This document shows, piece by piece, positions 25,530-34,331 of a DNA stretch of 64,000 nucleotides; the first letter of the stretch is position 1, and every line of letters begins with the position of its first letter. The DNA is from an uncultured Winogradskyella sp. (GTDB lineage Bacteria > Bacteroidota > Bacteroidia > Flavobacteriales > Flavobacteriaceae): positions 37,252 through 101,251 of the forward strand of contig NZ_CALGNH010000001.1 in NCBI RefSeq assembly GCF_937958655.1, written 5' to 3'. The notes under the pieces were generated by a model. That model searched no databases. It worked only from the letters and a program-made list of their open reading frames with translations, and was not told the origin of the DNA. The position numbers and the translations under genes are program-made.

Positions 25530-25531
25530 CT

Positions 25532-26038
25532 ATGGCTGAAGAAATAATAAATAGAGTAGCCAAAAGTAATCTAAAAGTCATTGACTTAGAGGATTATTAT
25601 CCCAATGGAGATCGTGTGCTTTTTGATATTAAAGACTGGCTGTTTGAAGGCTTAGTACTTAGAGAAAAAGAATTTAGAGCTTTTGTGTCTCACCAAGATT
25701 GGTCAAAATTTAAGGATACTTATGTGGCGTTATATTGTTCAACAGACGCTATTATACCAGATTGGGCTTTTATGCTCATTGCAACCCAACTCCAAGACCT
25801 TTCAAAACTTACTGTTATTGGCTCTCTTGAGCATTTAGAGTCTATAATTTACACTTCAATTATTAATAACCTAGATGTGTCAACATACAAGGATAGACCT
25901 GTAATTATTAAAGGATGTTCTCATAAACCCGTGCCAACAAATGCGCTTGTATTACTTACCCAGAAACTAAAACCAGTGGCTAAATCTATTATGTTTGGCG
26001 AAGCATGTTCTGCAGTACCTATATTTAAAAGAAAATAA
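25532..26038 (+). CDS. DUF2480 family protein
   Basis: 168 residues, soluble, beginning EEIINRVAKSNLKVIDLEDY. The conserved blocks VALYCSTDAIIPDWAFMLI and VIIKGCSHKPVPTNALVLLTQ identify the Bacteroidota-specific DUF2480 family, whose biochemical role is unknown. The position as last SUF-cluster gene suggests a link with Fe-S biology. A Cys-His pair (KGCSHKPVP) and a second Cys near the end (GEACSAVP) could matter for such a role. Confidence 0.88.
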   Translation: MAEEIINRVAKSNLKVIDLEDYYPNGDRVLFDIKDWLFEGLVLREKEFRAFVSHQDWSKFKDTYVALYCSTDAIIPDWAFMLIATQLQDLSKLTVIGSLEHLESIIYTSIINNLDVSTYKDRPVIIKGCSHKPVPTNALVLLTQKLKPVAKSIMFGEACSAVPIFKRK

Positions 26039-26104
26039 TGTGACTTTTCTTATTTTTTAAGGTCTTAATAGTAATACGTTTTTTATAGAAAATTATTATT
26101 AACC

Positions 26105-26112
26105 TATATTTG
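26105..26112 (+). promoter_or_regulatory. -7 box (TATATTTG) before the DUF3078 gene
   Basis: TATATTTG matches TAnnTTTG and lies 40 bases before the ATG. No TTG at -33 is evident. Confidence 0.4.
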
Positions 26113-26152
26113 TAAACTAATAACTATAACGATTTACTAAAATTAATTTATT

Positions 26153-27097
26153 ATGAACAAAAAATTACTTTTATCCGTATTCTTAATGTTTAGCCTAGCG
26201 ATTAGTTTTGCGCAGACTAAAGAGGAATTAGAATCTCAAAAAGCTGAAAAACAGGCTGAAGCCGATAAATATCAGGCTGAGGCTAATGCTTTGCAAGCAA
26301 AAATAGATGCATTACCAGGTTGGAGAAAAGGTGCTTTTGGTACAATAGGTGGAAGCCTTTCTAATTTTAACAACTGGTTTGCTCAAGGTACACCTAATAA
26401 CACCTCTGGTAATATAGGCGCAACCTTAAATGCCTTTGCTAATAAAGTAGAAGACAAATACTTTTGGAATAATTCCTTAAATTTAAATTTAGCGTGGGTA
26501 AAGCTAGACGATAAAGATAATGGTACAGATGACGATAGCGATTTTAACCCAACTACAGATGTATTTAACATAAGTTCATTATACGGTAGAAGGTTAAGTG
26601 ATAAATGGGCTGTTTCTGGTTTAGGTGAATATAGAACTACCTTATTAGATAACTTCAACGATCCAGGATATCTTGATCTTGGTGTTGGAGCAACATGGAC
26701 ACCAATAGAAAATTTATTTGTTGTTATACACCCATTAAACTACAACTTTGTATTTGCAGAAAATGATACTGTTTTTAACTCTTCTTTAGGTGCAAAAATT
26801 GTAGCAGATTACACTAGACAATTTGGTGCTGTTAGCTTTAAATCTAACTTCTCCACATTCCAAAGTTATGAAAGTAGTGATTTGTCTAACTGGACATGGA
26901 TAAACGGGTTTAGTTACACGCTTTGGAAAATGATCGGTGTTGGTTTTGATTTTGGTCTTAGAAGCAGCAAGCAAGAAGCTTTAAATTTTGCTTTAAATAA
27001 TTTTGATGCAATGAGTGGAGATCCTACTCCTGATTTTAATAATATTGATAACGATTTACAATCTTACTGGACTATAGGTTTAAGCTACGCTTTCTAA
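26153..27097 (+). CDS. DUF3078 outer-membrane beta-barrel protein
   Basis: 314 residues. Signal peptide KLLLSVFLMFSLAISFAQ, then a short coiled coil (TKEELESQKAEKQAEADKYQAEANALQAKI), then a beta-barrel-like body of alternating hydrophobic strands ending in the aromatic YWTIGLSYAF expected of outer-membrane proteins. WRKGAFGTIGGSLSNFNNWF is typical of DUF3078. The function is unknown; passive porin or structural role is conceivable. Terminated by a strong hairpin. Confidence 0.88.
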   Translation: MNKKLLLSVFLMFSLAISFAQTKEELESQKAEKQAEADKYQAEANALQAKIDALPGWRKGAFGTIGGSLSNFNNWFAQGTPNNTSGNIGATLNAFANKVEDKYFWNNSLNLNLAWVKLDDKDNGTDDDSDFNPTTDVFNISSLYGRRLSDKWAVSGLGEYRTTLLDNFNDPGYLDLGVGATWTPIENLFVVIHPLNYNFVFAENDTVFNSSLGAKIVADYTRQFGAVSFKSNFSTFQSYESSDLSNWTWINGFSYTLWKMIGVGFDFGLRSSKQEALNFALNNFDAMSGDPTPDFNNIDNDLQSYWTIGLSYAF

Positions 27098-27117
27098 AAA
27101 CTATTTTACATTTATAT

Positions 27118-27149
27118 AAAAAAGAGGTCTAATATTAGACCTCTTTTTT
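27118..27149 (+). terminator. Rho-independent terminator after the DUF3078 gene
   Basis: A perfect 13-bp inverted repeat (AAAGAGGTCTAAT / ATTAGACCTCTTT, 27121-27146) flanked by A and T runs. Confidence 0.88.
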
Positions 27150-27290
27150 ATATTATTCTTTACATCTAACTACACAAAATGATTATAGAGAAAACGTTTT
27201 TACAAAAATTTCTATGAGATGCTTATAGACCCGTTTTATAAATTCATTTAAAGTTTCCTTATTTCAAACTGAATAAAAACTAATTCAAAA

Positions 27291-27318
27291 AACACTCCTT
27301 TATACGGAGCGTTTTTTA
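27291..27318 (+). terminator. Hairpin with T run just before the AddB-like gene
   Basis: AACACTCC and GGAGCGTT pair with one mismatch around a 7-base loop and are followed by TTTTATTTTTA. It ends about 10 bases before the next ATG, so it could act as an attenuator or terminate a short transcript from the 27150-27290 gap, where no gene is seen. Confidence 0.55.
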
Positions 27319-27328
27319 TTTTTATAGA

Positions 27329-30094
27329 ATGGAAACGTTTATAAAAAGTGTGTTAAAAGATTTAAAGGCTAAAGGGCTAAAAATCGAAGATCTTCACTTT
27401 ATATTGCCAAGCAGACGTGCTGGCACTTTCTTAAAACATGAATTAGCGACCATACTAACATACCCAATTTTTTCGCCTCATATTCTTAGTATTGAAGCGT
27501 TTGTCGAAGATCTTTCTGGGCTACAAAACCTACCTAATACAGAGCTACTATTTAAGCTTTACGAGTCCTATCTTAAACTAACAAAAACAACTGATATAGA
27601 GCCCTTTGAATCTTTCTCAAAGTGGGCACAAATAGTATTACAAGATTTTAATGAAATTGATAGATATCTCATTGAACCCGATAATATTTTTGACTACCTC
27701 AGTGCTATCAAAGAAATAAATCACTGGTCTTTAGAGGCGCAACAAACCGACCTCATTAAAACCCACCTTAAATTCTGGAAAAACTTAAAAAATTACTATA
27801 AAGAATTTACAAACGAATTACTAGAAGCTAAACAAGGCTACCAAGGGTTAATATATAGAGAAGCTGTAAATAATCTAGAACACTATATAGATAGTAATTA
27901 TAACAGAAAACATATTTTTTTAGGATTTAATGCGCTTAATAAATCAGAGTCAACTATTATACAAGGTTTACTCGAAAACGATCTTGCATTTATTTATTGG
28001 GATATTGATAAAACTTTTATTGAAGATAATATCCATGATGCTGGTTTATTTACAAGACATCATAAAAGCACATGGAATTACTTTAAAAAGCACCCTTTTA
28101 AATGGCTGGGCACACAATATAAAGAAGAAAAAAATATCAGTGTAATTGGAGTTCCCAAACTGGTAGGGCAAGCTAAATATATAGGACAACTTTTAGAGCA
28201 AATACGTCTTAAAAATAAAAACCTATCTAGTGTTGCTGTTGTTTTAGGTGAGGAAAATTTATTGACACCTGTTCTTAATTCTATTCCAAATAGTATAGAT
28301 CGTCTAAATGTAACGATGGGTTTACCCTTAAAATATGTACCCTTAGCCTCATTATTTGAACTCCTATTTTATATACATATAAATAAGCCAGAAAAATTCT
28401 ATCATAAAGAGGTCATAGATGTAATAGCTCATCCAACAATCTACGGTTTGTTTTTATCGGATATTGAAAATAAATCCAACAACATAATATCTCATATTCA
28501 AAGTAACAATCTTGTTTATGTCGATAATTTCAAACTAAAACAACTAGGAGACCCTTCAGATGATGCGCTTATTGATTTGTTGTTTGGTTCTTGGCAAGAT
28601 CATCCTAAAATAGCGCTAGAAAACTGTAAGAATTTAATCCAAATCATAAAAGAAGATCTCGTTAAAGATAAACATGCAAATCGTTTAGAATTAGAATATT
28701 TGTATAGATTTAATACCCTTTTCAATCAACTATTAAAACTTAATACGGATTTTAGTCATCTTAAATCTATAAACGCATTATATGGTATTTACAAAGAGCT
28801 TTTATCAACAGAAACGCTAGATTTTAAAGGCGAACCCTTAGAGGGTTTACAAATTATGGGTATGCTAGAGTCGCGGGTTCTAGATTTTGAAACTGTTATT
28901 ATAAGCTCAGTTAACGAAGGTATTTTACCAGCAGGCAAAACAAATAATTCTTTTATTCCATTTGATGTAAAAATTGAAAACGGACTACCAACATTTAAAG
29001 AAAAAGATGCTGTGTATACCTATCACTTCTATAGACTTATACAACGTGCTAAGACCATTTATATATTATACAATACTGAGATTGATACCTTAAAAGGCGG
29101 AGAAAAAAGTCGCTTTATCACACAATTAGATGTAGAAAATATACATCATATAAAACACCTTACCGCTTCGCCTAATGTTCCTGTAATACAAAAACAACCT
29201 CAACGCATTTCTAAAAATACGTCGGTATTAAAAGCTCTAAAGGCATTGGCTAATAAAGGATTTTCACCATCCTCATTAACTAATTACATAAGAAATCCTA
29301 TTGATTTTTATTACGAAAAAATATTAGGAATAAAATCGTTTGAAGATGTTGAAGAAAACATAGCTGCCAACACATTAGGATCTGTAATTCATAATACACT
29401 GGAAGAATTGTATAAACCTCTGGTGGGTCAATTTTTAACTCAAGACCATCTCAAAACATTTAAATCTAAAATTGAAGTTTTGGTCACAAAACAGTTTAAA
29501 GATTTATACAAAGATGGTGATTTTACAAAAGGTAAAAATCTTATTATTTTTAAAATAGCACAACGCTATATTATAAACTTTTTAAATTCTGAAATTAAAA
29601 CGCTTAAAGCTGGTAAAAAAATAAAAATCATAGCAATAGAAGCTGATGAAACTGTAGTATTTAATGTTGAAAGTTTAGAGTTTCCTATTAAACTCACAGG
29701 TAAAGTAGACAGAATAGATGAGTGCGATGGTGTAACAAGAATTATAGACTACAAATCTGGAAAAGTAGAACAAAATAAAGTTGAGGTAGTTAATTGGGAC
29801 GACATAACAACCGATTATGATAAGTATAGTAAGTCATTTCAAATATTATGTTATGCCTACATGATGCACAAAAAAAACCTCATAACATTACCTATTGAAG
29901 CTGGCATAATATCCTTTAAAAATTTAAATTCTGGCTTCTTAAAGTTCGGTAAAAAAGATTCTCCTTCTAGTAAAAAAAAGAATCAAATTGTTACAGCAGA
30001 CACCATTTTAAATTTTGAAACCGAACTAAAAAAATTAATTATTGAAATCTATAACCCAGACCTAGACTTTATTGAAAAAGAACTTGAAAAATGA
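27329..30094 (+). CDS. AddB/RecB-like PD-(D/E)XK nuclease family protein
   Basis: 921 residues. The N-terminus LHFILPSRRAGTFLKHELA is typical of AddB-like proteins. The inactive helicase-like middle contains GLQIMGMLESRVLDFETVIISSVNEG. The C-terminal domain, from SSLTNYIRNPIDFYYEKILG, carries the PD-(D/E)XK nuclease site in LTGKVDRIDECDGVTRIIDYKSGKV. It probably partners a UvrD/RecB-like helicase in double-strand break repair; that partner is not in the window. The stop overlaps the next gene by four bases. Confidence 0.88.
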   Translation: METFIKSVLKDLKAKGLKIEDLHFILPSRRAGTFLKHELATILTYPIFSPHILSIEAFVEDLSGLQNLPNTELLFKLYESYLKLTKTTDIEPFESFSKWAQIVLQDFNEIDRYLIEPDNIFDYLSAIKEINHWSLEAQQTDLIKTHLKFWKNLKNYYKEFTNELLEAKQGYQGLIYREAVNNLEHYIDSNYNRKHIFLGFNALNKSESTIIQGLLENDLAFIYWDIDKTFIEDNIHDAGLFTRHHKSTWNYFKKHPFKWLGTQYKEEKNISVIGVPKLVGQAKYIGQLLEQIRLKNKNLSSVAVVLGEENLLTPVLNSIPNSIDRLNVTMGLPLKYVPLASLFELLFYIHINKPEKFYHKEVIDVIAHPTIYGLFLSDIENKSNNIISHIQSNNLVYVDNFKLKQLGDPSDDALIDLLFGSWQDHPKIALENCKNLIQIIKEDLVKDKHANRLELEYLYRFNTLFNQLLKLNTDFSHLKSINALYGIYKELLSTETLDFKGEPLEGLQIMGMLESRVLDFETVIISSVNEGILPAGKTNNSFIPFDVKIENGLPTFKEKDAVYTYHFYRLIQRAKTIYILYNTEIDTLKGGEKSRFITQLDVENIHHIKHLTASPNVPVIQKQPQRISKNTSVLKALKALANKGFSPSSLTNYIRNPIDFYYEKILGIKSFEDVEENIAANTLGSVIHNTLEELYKPLVGQFLTQDHLKTFKSKIEVLVTKQFKDLYKDGDFTKGKNLIIFKIAQRYIINFLNSEIKTLKAGKKIKIIAIEADETVVFNVESLEFPIKLTGKVDRIDECDGVTRIIDYKSGKVEQNKVEVVNWDDITTDYDKYSKSFQILCYAYMMHKKNLITLPIEAGIISFKNLNSGFLKFGKKDSPSSKKKNQIVTADTILNFETELKKLIIEIYNPDLDFIEKELEK

Positions 30095-30930
30095 TAATTG
30101 AAAAAAATATAATATTAAATAGATCGGATAAAAAACCAATTCTTATTGATACGTTTTATTCAGATTTAAAAACAAATCAACCTATTGTTATTTTTTGTCA
30201 TGGTTATAAAGGGTTTAAAGATTGGGGAGCATGGCATCTTATGGCAAAAACTATTGCTAAAACTGGTTTCTGCTTTATTAAATTCAATTTTTCTCATAAT
30301 GGAGGTACTATGGATAACCCTATAGATTTTCCAGATTTAGAAGCCTTTGGCAATAACAATTACACAAAAGAACTCGATGATTTAAATGACGTTATTGATT
30401 GGGCACAAAGCCATTTTATAAATAAACCTTCAATAAACACCTCAGAAATAAGTTTAATTGGTCATAGTCGTGGTGGAGGAATAGCTATTTTAAAAGCATC
30501 AGAAGACGCTAAAATTTCAAAGCTTATAACATTAGCTAGTGTCAGTGATTTTGGCAGGCGCACAGCAACAACTAGTGGTTTAGAAGAATGGCATCAAAAT
30601 GGCGTAAAGTACGTGCTTAATGGCAGAACAAAGCAACAGATGCCACATTACTATCAGTTTTACGAAGATTTTAAAGCGAATGAAGAACGTCTACATATAG
30701 CCTCTGCTGTAAAGCAAATACAGATTCCTATGCTAATTATTCATGGTAATAATGATACGTCCGTTTCAATAAATGAAGCTTATGAATTACACCAATGGAA
30801 TCCTAATAGTCAATTAGAAATTATTGAAAATGCTGACCATGTGTTTAATGTAAAACATCCTTGGGTAAGAGATACACTTTCAGATCAACTTAAAACGGTA
30901 AGTAATTTAATAATTCAGCATTTATCATAA
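30091..30930 (+). CDS. Alpha/beta hydrolase (dienelactone-hydrolase-like)
   Basis: 279 residues. The oxyanion loop is in VIFCHGYKGFKDWGAWH, the nucleophile in LIGHSRGGGIAI, the acid in IIHGNNDTSVSI and the His in NADHVFNVKHPW. It is cytoplasmic with an unknown substrate. It overlaps the nuclease gene by four bases (ATGA) and is therefore coupled to it. Confidence 0.88.
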   Translation: MIIEKNIILNRSDKKPILIDTFYSDLKTNQPIVIFCHGYKGFKDWGAWHLMAKTIAKTGFCFIKFNFSHNGGTMDNPIDFPDLEAFGNNNYTKELDDLNDVIDWAQSHFINKPSINTSEISLIGHSRGGGIAILKASEDAKISKLITLASVSDFGRRTATTSGLEEWHQNGVKYVLNGRTKQQMPHYYQFYEDFKANEERLHIASAVKQIQIPMLIIHGNNDTSVSINEAYELHQWNPNSQLEIIENADHVFNVKHPWVRDTLSDQLKTVSNLIIQHLS

Positions 30931-30962
30931 AAAAACACTAGAGGTATACTCTAGTGTTTTAT
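30931..30962. terminator. Bidirectional terminator
   Basis: A 12-bp perfect stem (AAAACACTAGAG / CTCTAGTGTTTT) with a 5-base loop, flanked by A and T runs, between the hydrolase stop and the 3' end of the convergent tRNA gene. It can serve both strands. Confidence 0.85.
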
Positions 30963-30964
30963 TG

Positions 30965-31038
30965 TGGAGCATATCGGAGTCGAACCGATGACCTCTACGC
31001 TGCCAGCGTAGCGCTCTAGCCAGCTGAGCTAATGCCCC
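30965..31038 (-). tRNA. tRNA-Ala (anticodon GGC)
   Basis: Read on the minus strand, GGGGCAT pairs with ATGCTCC to form the acceptor stem. The D arm is GCTCAGCTGGCTAGAGC. The anticodon arm CTACG-CTGGCAG-CGTAG gives anticodon GGC. The T arm ATCGG-TTCGACT-CCGAT is intact. The CCA end is not encoded. Confidence 0.97.
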
Positions 31039-31041
31039 AAA

Positions 31042-31839
31042 TTACTTTAATCCGCTCAACACCAATACTGGTACTTTAGAACTGTGAAAATCTTTTTTTA
31101 AGATAACATTATCTTCCCAAAGTTTAGAAAAGAAACCTCGCTTACGTCTTACCACACAAAGTAAATCAGGATTATTTTCTTTTGAATGTTCTAAAACGGC
31201 TTGAAATGTTGTAGGACTCTCTATAACTGTTGAATTTGTTAATATAGCTTTAAAATCTTCATCTAAGTCAAAATCATTTTCTTTATAATTGGCGGTTTTG
31301 ACCATAAGTATATTTACTACGGCTTTATAATGGTTCTTTAAATCTTTTAATGGCTGTAAAACACCTTCTCTTTTTATAACTGTAGATTTTAACGCAACAA
31401 GTATTTTGTTTATTGGTTTATAACTATAGTTTTCTGGTACAATTAAAGCAGGTATTTGAGTGCGTTTTATAATTTTACCAGACGTCTTACCCAAATATAA
31501 CTCGTCCTTAATAGAGTTGGTACGTGGTTCTAATATAATTAAATCTACTTCTAATACATTACTAACTTTTTCAATAGTATCCACTAATTTTCCCTTAAAA
31601 GTTCTTGTAACAACCTCAACACCTTTAGTATCAATTGAGGCGACATGAGTATCTAAAAAAGCTTTTGACTCGCGCTCAATAATATGATCTACTTTAATCA
31701 TAGTTCCTGCTTTTGTGTAAACATTATATATTTGAACCACATAAAGTTTAGCACCAAATGCTTTTGCAAAATCAACAGCAAATTGTAAATGCGATTTTGC
31801 GTTTTTTGAAGACCCAACAGGAACTAATATTGTTTTCAT
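31042..31839 (-). CDS. Universal stress protein (tandem UspA domains)
   Basis: 265 residues with two UspA-like halves. The first starts KTILVPVGSSKNAKSHLQFAVDFAKAFGAKLYVV and ends LGKTSGKIIKRTQIPALIVP. The second starts NKILVALKSTVIKREGVLQPL and ends DFHSSKVPVLVLSG. The first half has a G-x2-G-like loop suggesting nucleotide binding; the second is degenerate. Cytoplasmic stress function in general terms. It lies three bases before the tRNA gene on the same strand. Confidence 0.9.
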   Translation of the reverse strand: MKTILVPVGSSKNAKSHLQFAVDFAKAFGAKLYVVQIYNVYTKAGTMIKVDHIIERESKAFLDTHVASIDTKGVEVVTRTFKGKLVDTIEKVSNVLEVDLIILEPRTNSIKDELYLGKTSGKIIKRTQIPALIVPENYSYKPINKILVALKSTVIKREGVLQPLKDLKNHYKAVVNILMVKTANYKENDFDLDEDFKAILTNSTVIESPTTFQAVLEHSKENNPDLLCVVRRKRGFFSKLWEDNVILKKDFHSSKVPVLVLSGLK

Positions 31840-31919
31840 AATTACATTTTATTAAAAAACTTAAGGAAGTATTCACCTACCACCCAACATAGATTAATAT
31901 ACAAAAGTAAACATTAAAA

Positions 31920-32420
31920 ATGATTCGTAAAGGCAACTTAGAAGATATAGAAATTATTATGCACATTACAAAAGAATGTGCTAAAACTATGATTGATAAT
32001 GGTGTTTACCAGTGGAACGAACATTACCCAAACGTTGATGCTTTTAAAAATGACATTGCACGTAAAGAACTCTTTGTATTAGAGCTAAACGGCGTTGTAA
32101 AAGGCACTGTGGTTATTTCAACCTTTATGGATAGTGAATATATACCTATTAAATGGCTCACTAAAAACAAAAATAATATTTACATACATCGTTTAGCTAT
32201 TCATCCTGAGGTCCAAGGTAAAGGCTATGCCCAACAACTCATGGCATTTGCAGAACAGTATGCCATAGATAATAACTATGGCTCTATTAGATTAGACACC
32301 TTTTCACAGAATAAAAGAAACCAAAAGTTTTACGAACTTCGCGGCTTTAAACGATTGGGTGATATTTACTTTCCTAAGCAGAGTAAGTTTCCTTTTCATT
32401 GTTACGAATTAGTCCTTTGA
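31920..32420 (+). CDS. GNAT family N-acetyltransferase
   Basis: 166 residues. The acetyl-CoA loop is in HRLAIHPEVQGKGYAQQLMAFAEQ and the family end in SIRLDTFSQNKRNQKFYELRGFKRLGDIYF. The substrate is unknown. It overlaps the MATE gene, which suggests co-transcription. Confidence 0.92.
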   Translation: MIRKGNLEDIEIIMHITKECAKTMIDNGVYQWNEHYPNVDAFKNDIARKELFVLELNGVVKGTVVISTFMDSEYIPIKWLTKNKNNIYIHRLAIHPEVQGKGYAQQLMAFAEQYAIDNNYGSIRLDTFSQNKRNQKFYELRGFKRLGDIYFPKQSKFPFHCYELVL

Positions 32421-33751
32421 GTGCATCAATTACATTAAAACAAATTAACAAACTGGCTATACCTGCATTAATTTCTGGTGTGTCCGAGCCTATACTGTCA
32501 TTAACCGATGCCGCAATCATTGGTAATATGGATTATGGTGCCACTCAATCCTTAGCAGCAGTTGGTATTGTAACTACATTTATGTCTATGCTTATTTGGG
32601 TTTTAGGACAAACTCGCAGTGCTATTTCGTCTATTGTATCTCAATACTTAGGTGCCGATAGATTAGACGAGGTAAATAATTTGCCTGCTCAAGCTATTTT
32701 TTTAATTACATCTTTAAGTGTTTTAATTATTATTGGTACATATCCATTTGCCGCTCAAATTTTTAAAATCTATAATGCTTCTGGCGTAATTCTAAATTAT
32801 AGTATAGATTATTATCAAATACGCGTTTTTGGTTTTCCGTTTACACTTTTTACAATAGCAGTTTTTGGTACCTTTAGAGGGCTACAAAATACCTATTATC
32901 CCATGCTCATTGCTATAGCAGGTGCTTTAGCCAATATAGTGCTAGATATCGTCTTAGTTTATGGTGTAACGGATGTTATCCCAGCAATGCACATTAAAGG
33001 TGCTGCCTATGCAAGTGTTATTGCACAAACTATAATGGCACTATTGTCTGCTTATTATATCTTAAAGAAAACGAATATTCCATTGTTGGTTAAATTTCCA
33101 TTTAATCCGGAGATTAAACGTTTTATATCAATGATATTAAATTTATTCGTAAGAACAATTGCGCTTAATATCGCTTTATATTTTGGTACTAGTTTTGCTA
33201 CTAAATATGGCACTACCTACATTGCTGCTTATACCATCGCTATTAATCTATGGTTTTTGGGAGCTTTTTTAATTGATGGTTATGCCAGTGCTGGTAATAT
33301 TTTATCAGGAAAATTATTTGGTGCTAAAAACTACAAAAACCTCATAGACTTAAGCAATAAACTTATTAAGTATGGTATTATAATTGGTATTGTCATCTCT
33401 GTAACAGGGGCTATATTTTATTATCCTATCGGAAATATCTTTACAGATGACAAAGCTGTATTAGATGAATTTTATAACGTCTTTTGGATTATTTTAGCCA
33501 TGCAACCACTATGTGCCCTAGCCTTTATTTTCGATGGTGTTTTTAAAGGTTTAGGGAAAATGCAATACTTAAGAAATGTGCTTTTATTTTCAACACTCTT
33601 CATTTTTATTCCTGTAATTTATTGTGTAGATACATTAGACTATAAACTCAGCGGAATTTTCATTGCTTTTACCCTTTGGATTATCGCTCGTGGATTACCA
33701 TTAATCATAAAATTCAGAAAAACATTTAAACCACTAGCACAAAACACTTAA
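32417..33751 (+). CDS. MATE family efflux transporter
   Basis: 444 residues, 12 predicted membrane helices. The start LKQINKLAIPALISGVSEPILSLTDAAIIGNMD and AVFGTFRGLQNTYYPMLIAIAGALANIVLDI are typical of MATE/DinF proteins, which export cationic drugs or metabolites against Na+ or H+. The start is not certain: TTG at 32417 overlaps the GNAT stop (TTGA) and gives the usual family N-terminus, whereas TTG at 32399 adds six residues. Confidence 0.92.
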   Translation: MSASITLKQINKLAIPALISGVSEPILSLTDAAIIGNMDYGATQSLAAVGIVTTFMSMLIWVLGQTRSAISSIVSQYLGADRLDEVNNLPAQAIFLITSLSVLIIIGTYPFAAQIFKIYNASGVILNYSIDYYQIRVFGFPFTLFTIAVFGTFRGLQNTYYPMLIAIAGALANIVLDIVLVYGVTDVIPAMHIKGAAYASVIAQTIMALLSAYYILKKTNIPLLVKFPFNPEIKRFISMILNLFVRTIALNIALYFGTSFATKYGTTYIAAYTIAINLWFLGAFLIDGYASAGNILSGKLFGAKNYKNLIDLSNKLIKYGIIIGIVISVTGAIFYYPIGNIFTDDKAVLDEFYNVFWIILAMQPLCALAFIFDGVFKGLGKMQYLRNVLLFSTLFIFIPVIYCVDTLDYKLSGIFIAFTLWIIARGLPLIIKFRKTFKPLAQNT

Positions 33752-33780
33752 ATTTGATACATTAATACGAAACAAAATTT

Positions 33781-33879
33781 ATGGATATTCTAGGATTTTT
33801 AGGAGGTAATGGATTATTTTTAATTTTAGGTATTGTGCTTGTTGTAGTCTATTTTTACAACCGAAATAAAAGACGTTAA
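33781..33879 (+). CDS. 32-residue single-pass membrane miniprotein
   Basis: ATG at 33781 opens a 33-codon frame: MDILGFLGGNGLFLILGIVL then VVVYFYNRNKRR. One membrane helix ends in a strongly basic tail, giving a clear N-out, C-in prediction. The TAA stop shares its last base with the queD ATG (TAATG at 33877), so it is probably translated and coupled to queD. No known family was recognised. Confidence 0.6.
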   Translation: MDILGFLGGNGLFLILGIVLVVVYFYNRNKRR

Positions 33880-34331
33880 TGAGCAACATACGCATTACAA
33901 AGCAATTTTCTTTTGAAACTGGTCACGCACTCTACGGTTATGACGGTAAGTGTAAAAATGTACATGGTCATAGTTACAGACTAGACGTCACAGTATTTGG
34001 CACACCAATATCAGATAACACCAACGTAAAATTTGGAATGGTTATAGATTTTGGAGATCTAAAGAAAATCGTAAAAGAAGAAATTGTAAATGTCTTTGAC
34101 CACGCAACAGTGTTTAACAAAAACACACCACATGTTGAGTTGGCTAGGGAGCTAAAAGACAGAGGTCATAATGTCTTGCTCGTAGACTACCAACCCACTA
34201 GTGAAATGATGGTTATAGACTTTGCAGAAAAAATTAAACTTCGCCTACCTAATAATATAAAATTACATTCGTTAAAGCTTCAGGAAACTGCAACCAGTTT
34301 TGCAGAATGGTTTGCTTCGGATAATGACTAG
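33879..34331 (+). CDS. queD: 6-carboxy-5,6,7,8-tetrahydropterin synthase (QueD family)
   Basis: 150 residues. It converts dihydroneopterin triphosphate to 6-carboxytetrahydropterin on the queuosine route. Zinc ligands are visible in FSFETGHALYGYDGKC and KNVHGHSYRL, and the catalytic segment in KLQETATSFAEWF. A 6-pyruvoyl-tetrahydropterin synthase role cannot be excluded because the families overlap. Coupled to the miniprotein upstream and, by an 8-base overlap, to the phosphoesterase downstream. Confidence 0.9.
   Translation: MSNIRITKQFSFETGHALYGYDGKCKNVHGHSYRLDVTVFGTPISDNTNVKFGMVIDFGDLKKIVKEEIVNVFDHATVFNKNTPHVELARELKDRGHNVLLVDYQPTSEMMVIDFAEKIKLRLPNNIKLHSLKLQETATSFAEWFASDND

Noticed and set aside
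27150..27328. Possible small RNA gene between two hairpins
   Set aside because: Terminator-like hairpins on both sides are suggestive, but no promoter box or conserved structure was seen in the gap.
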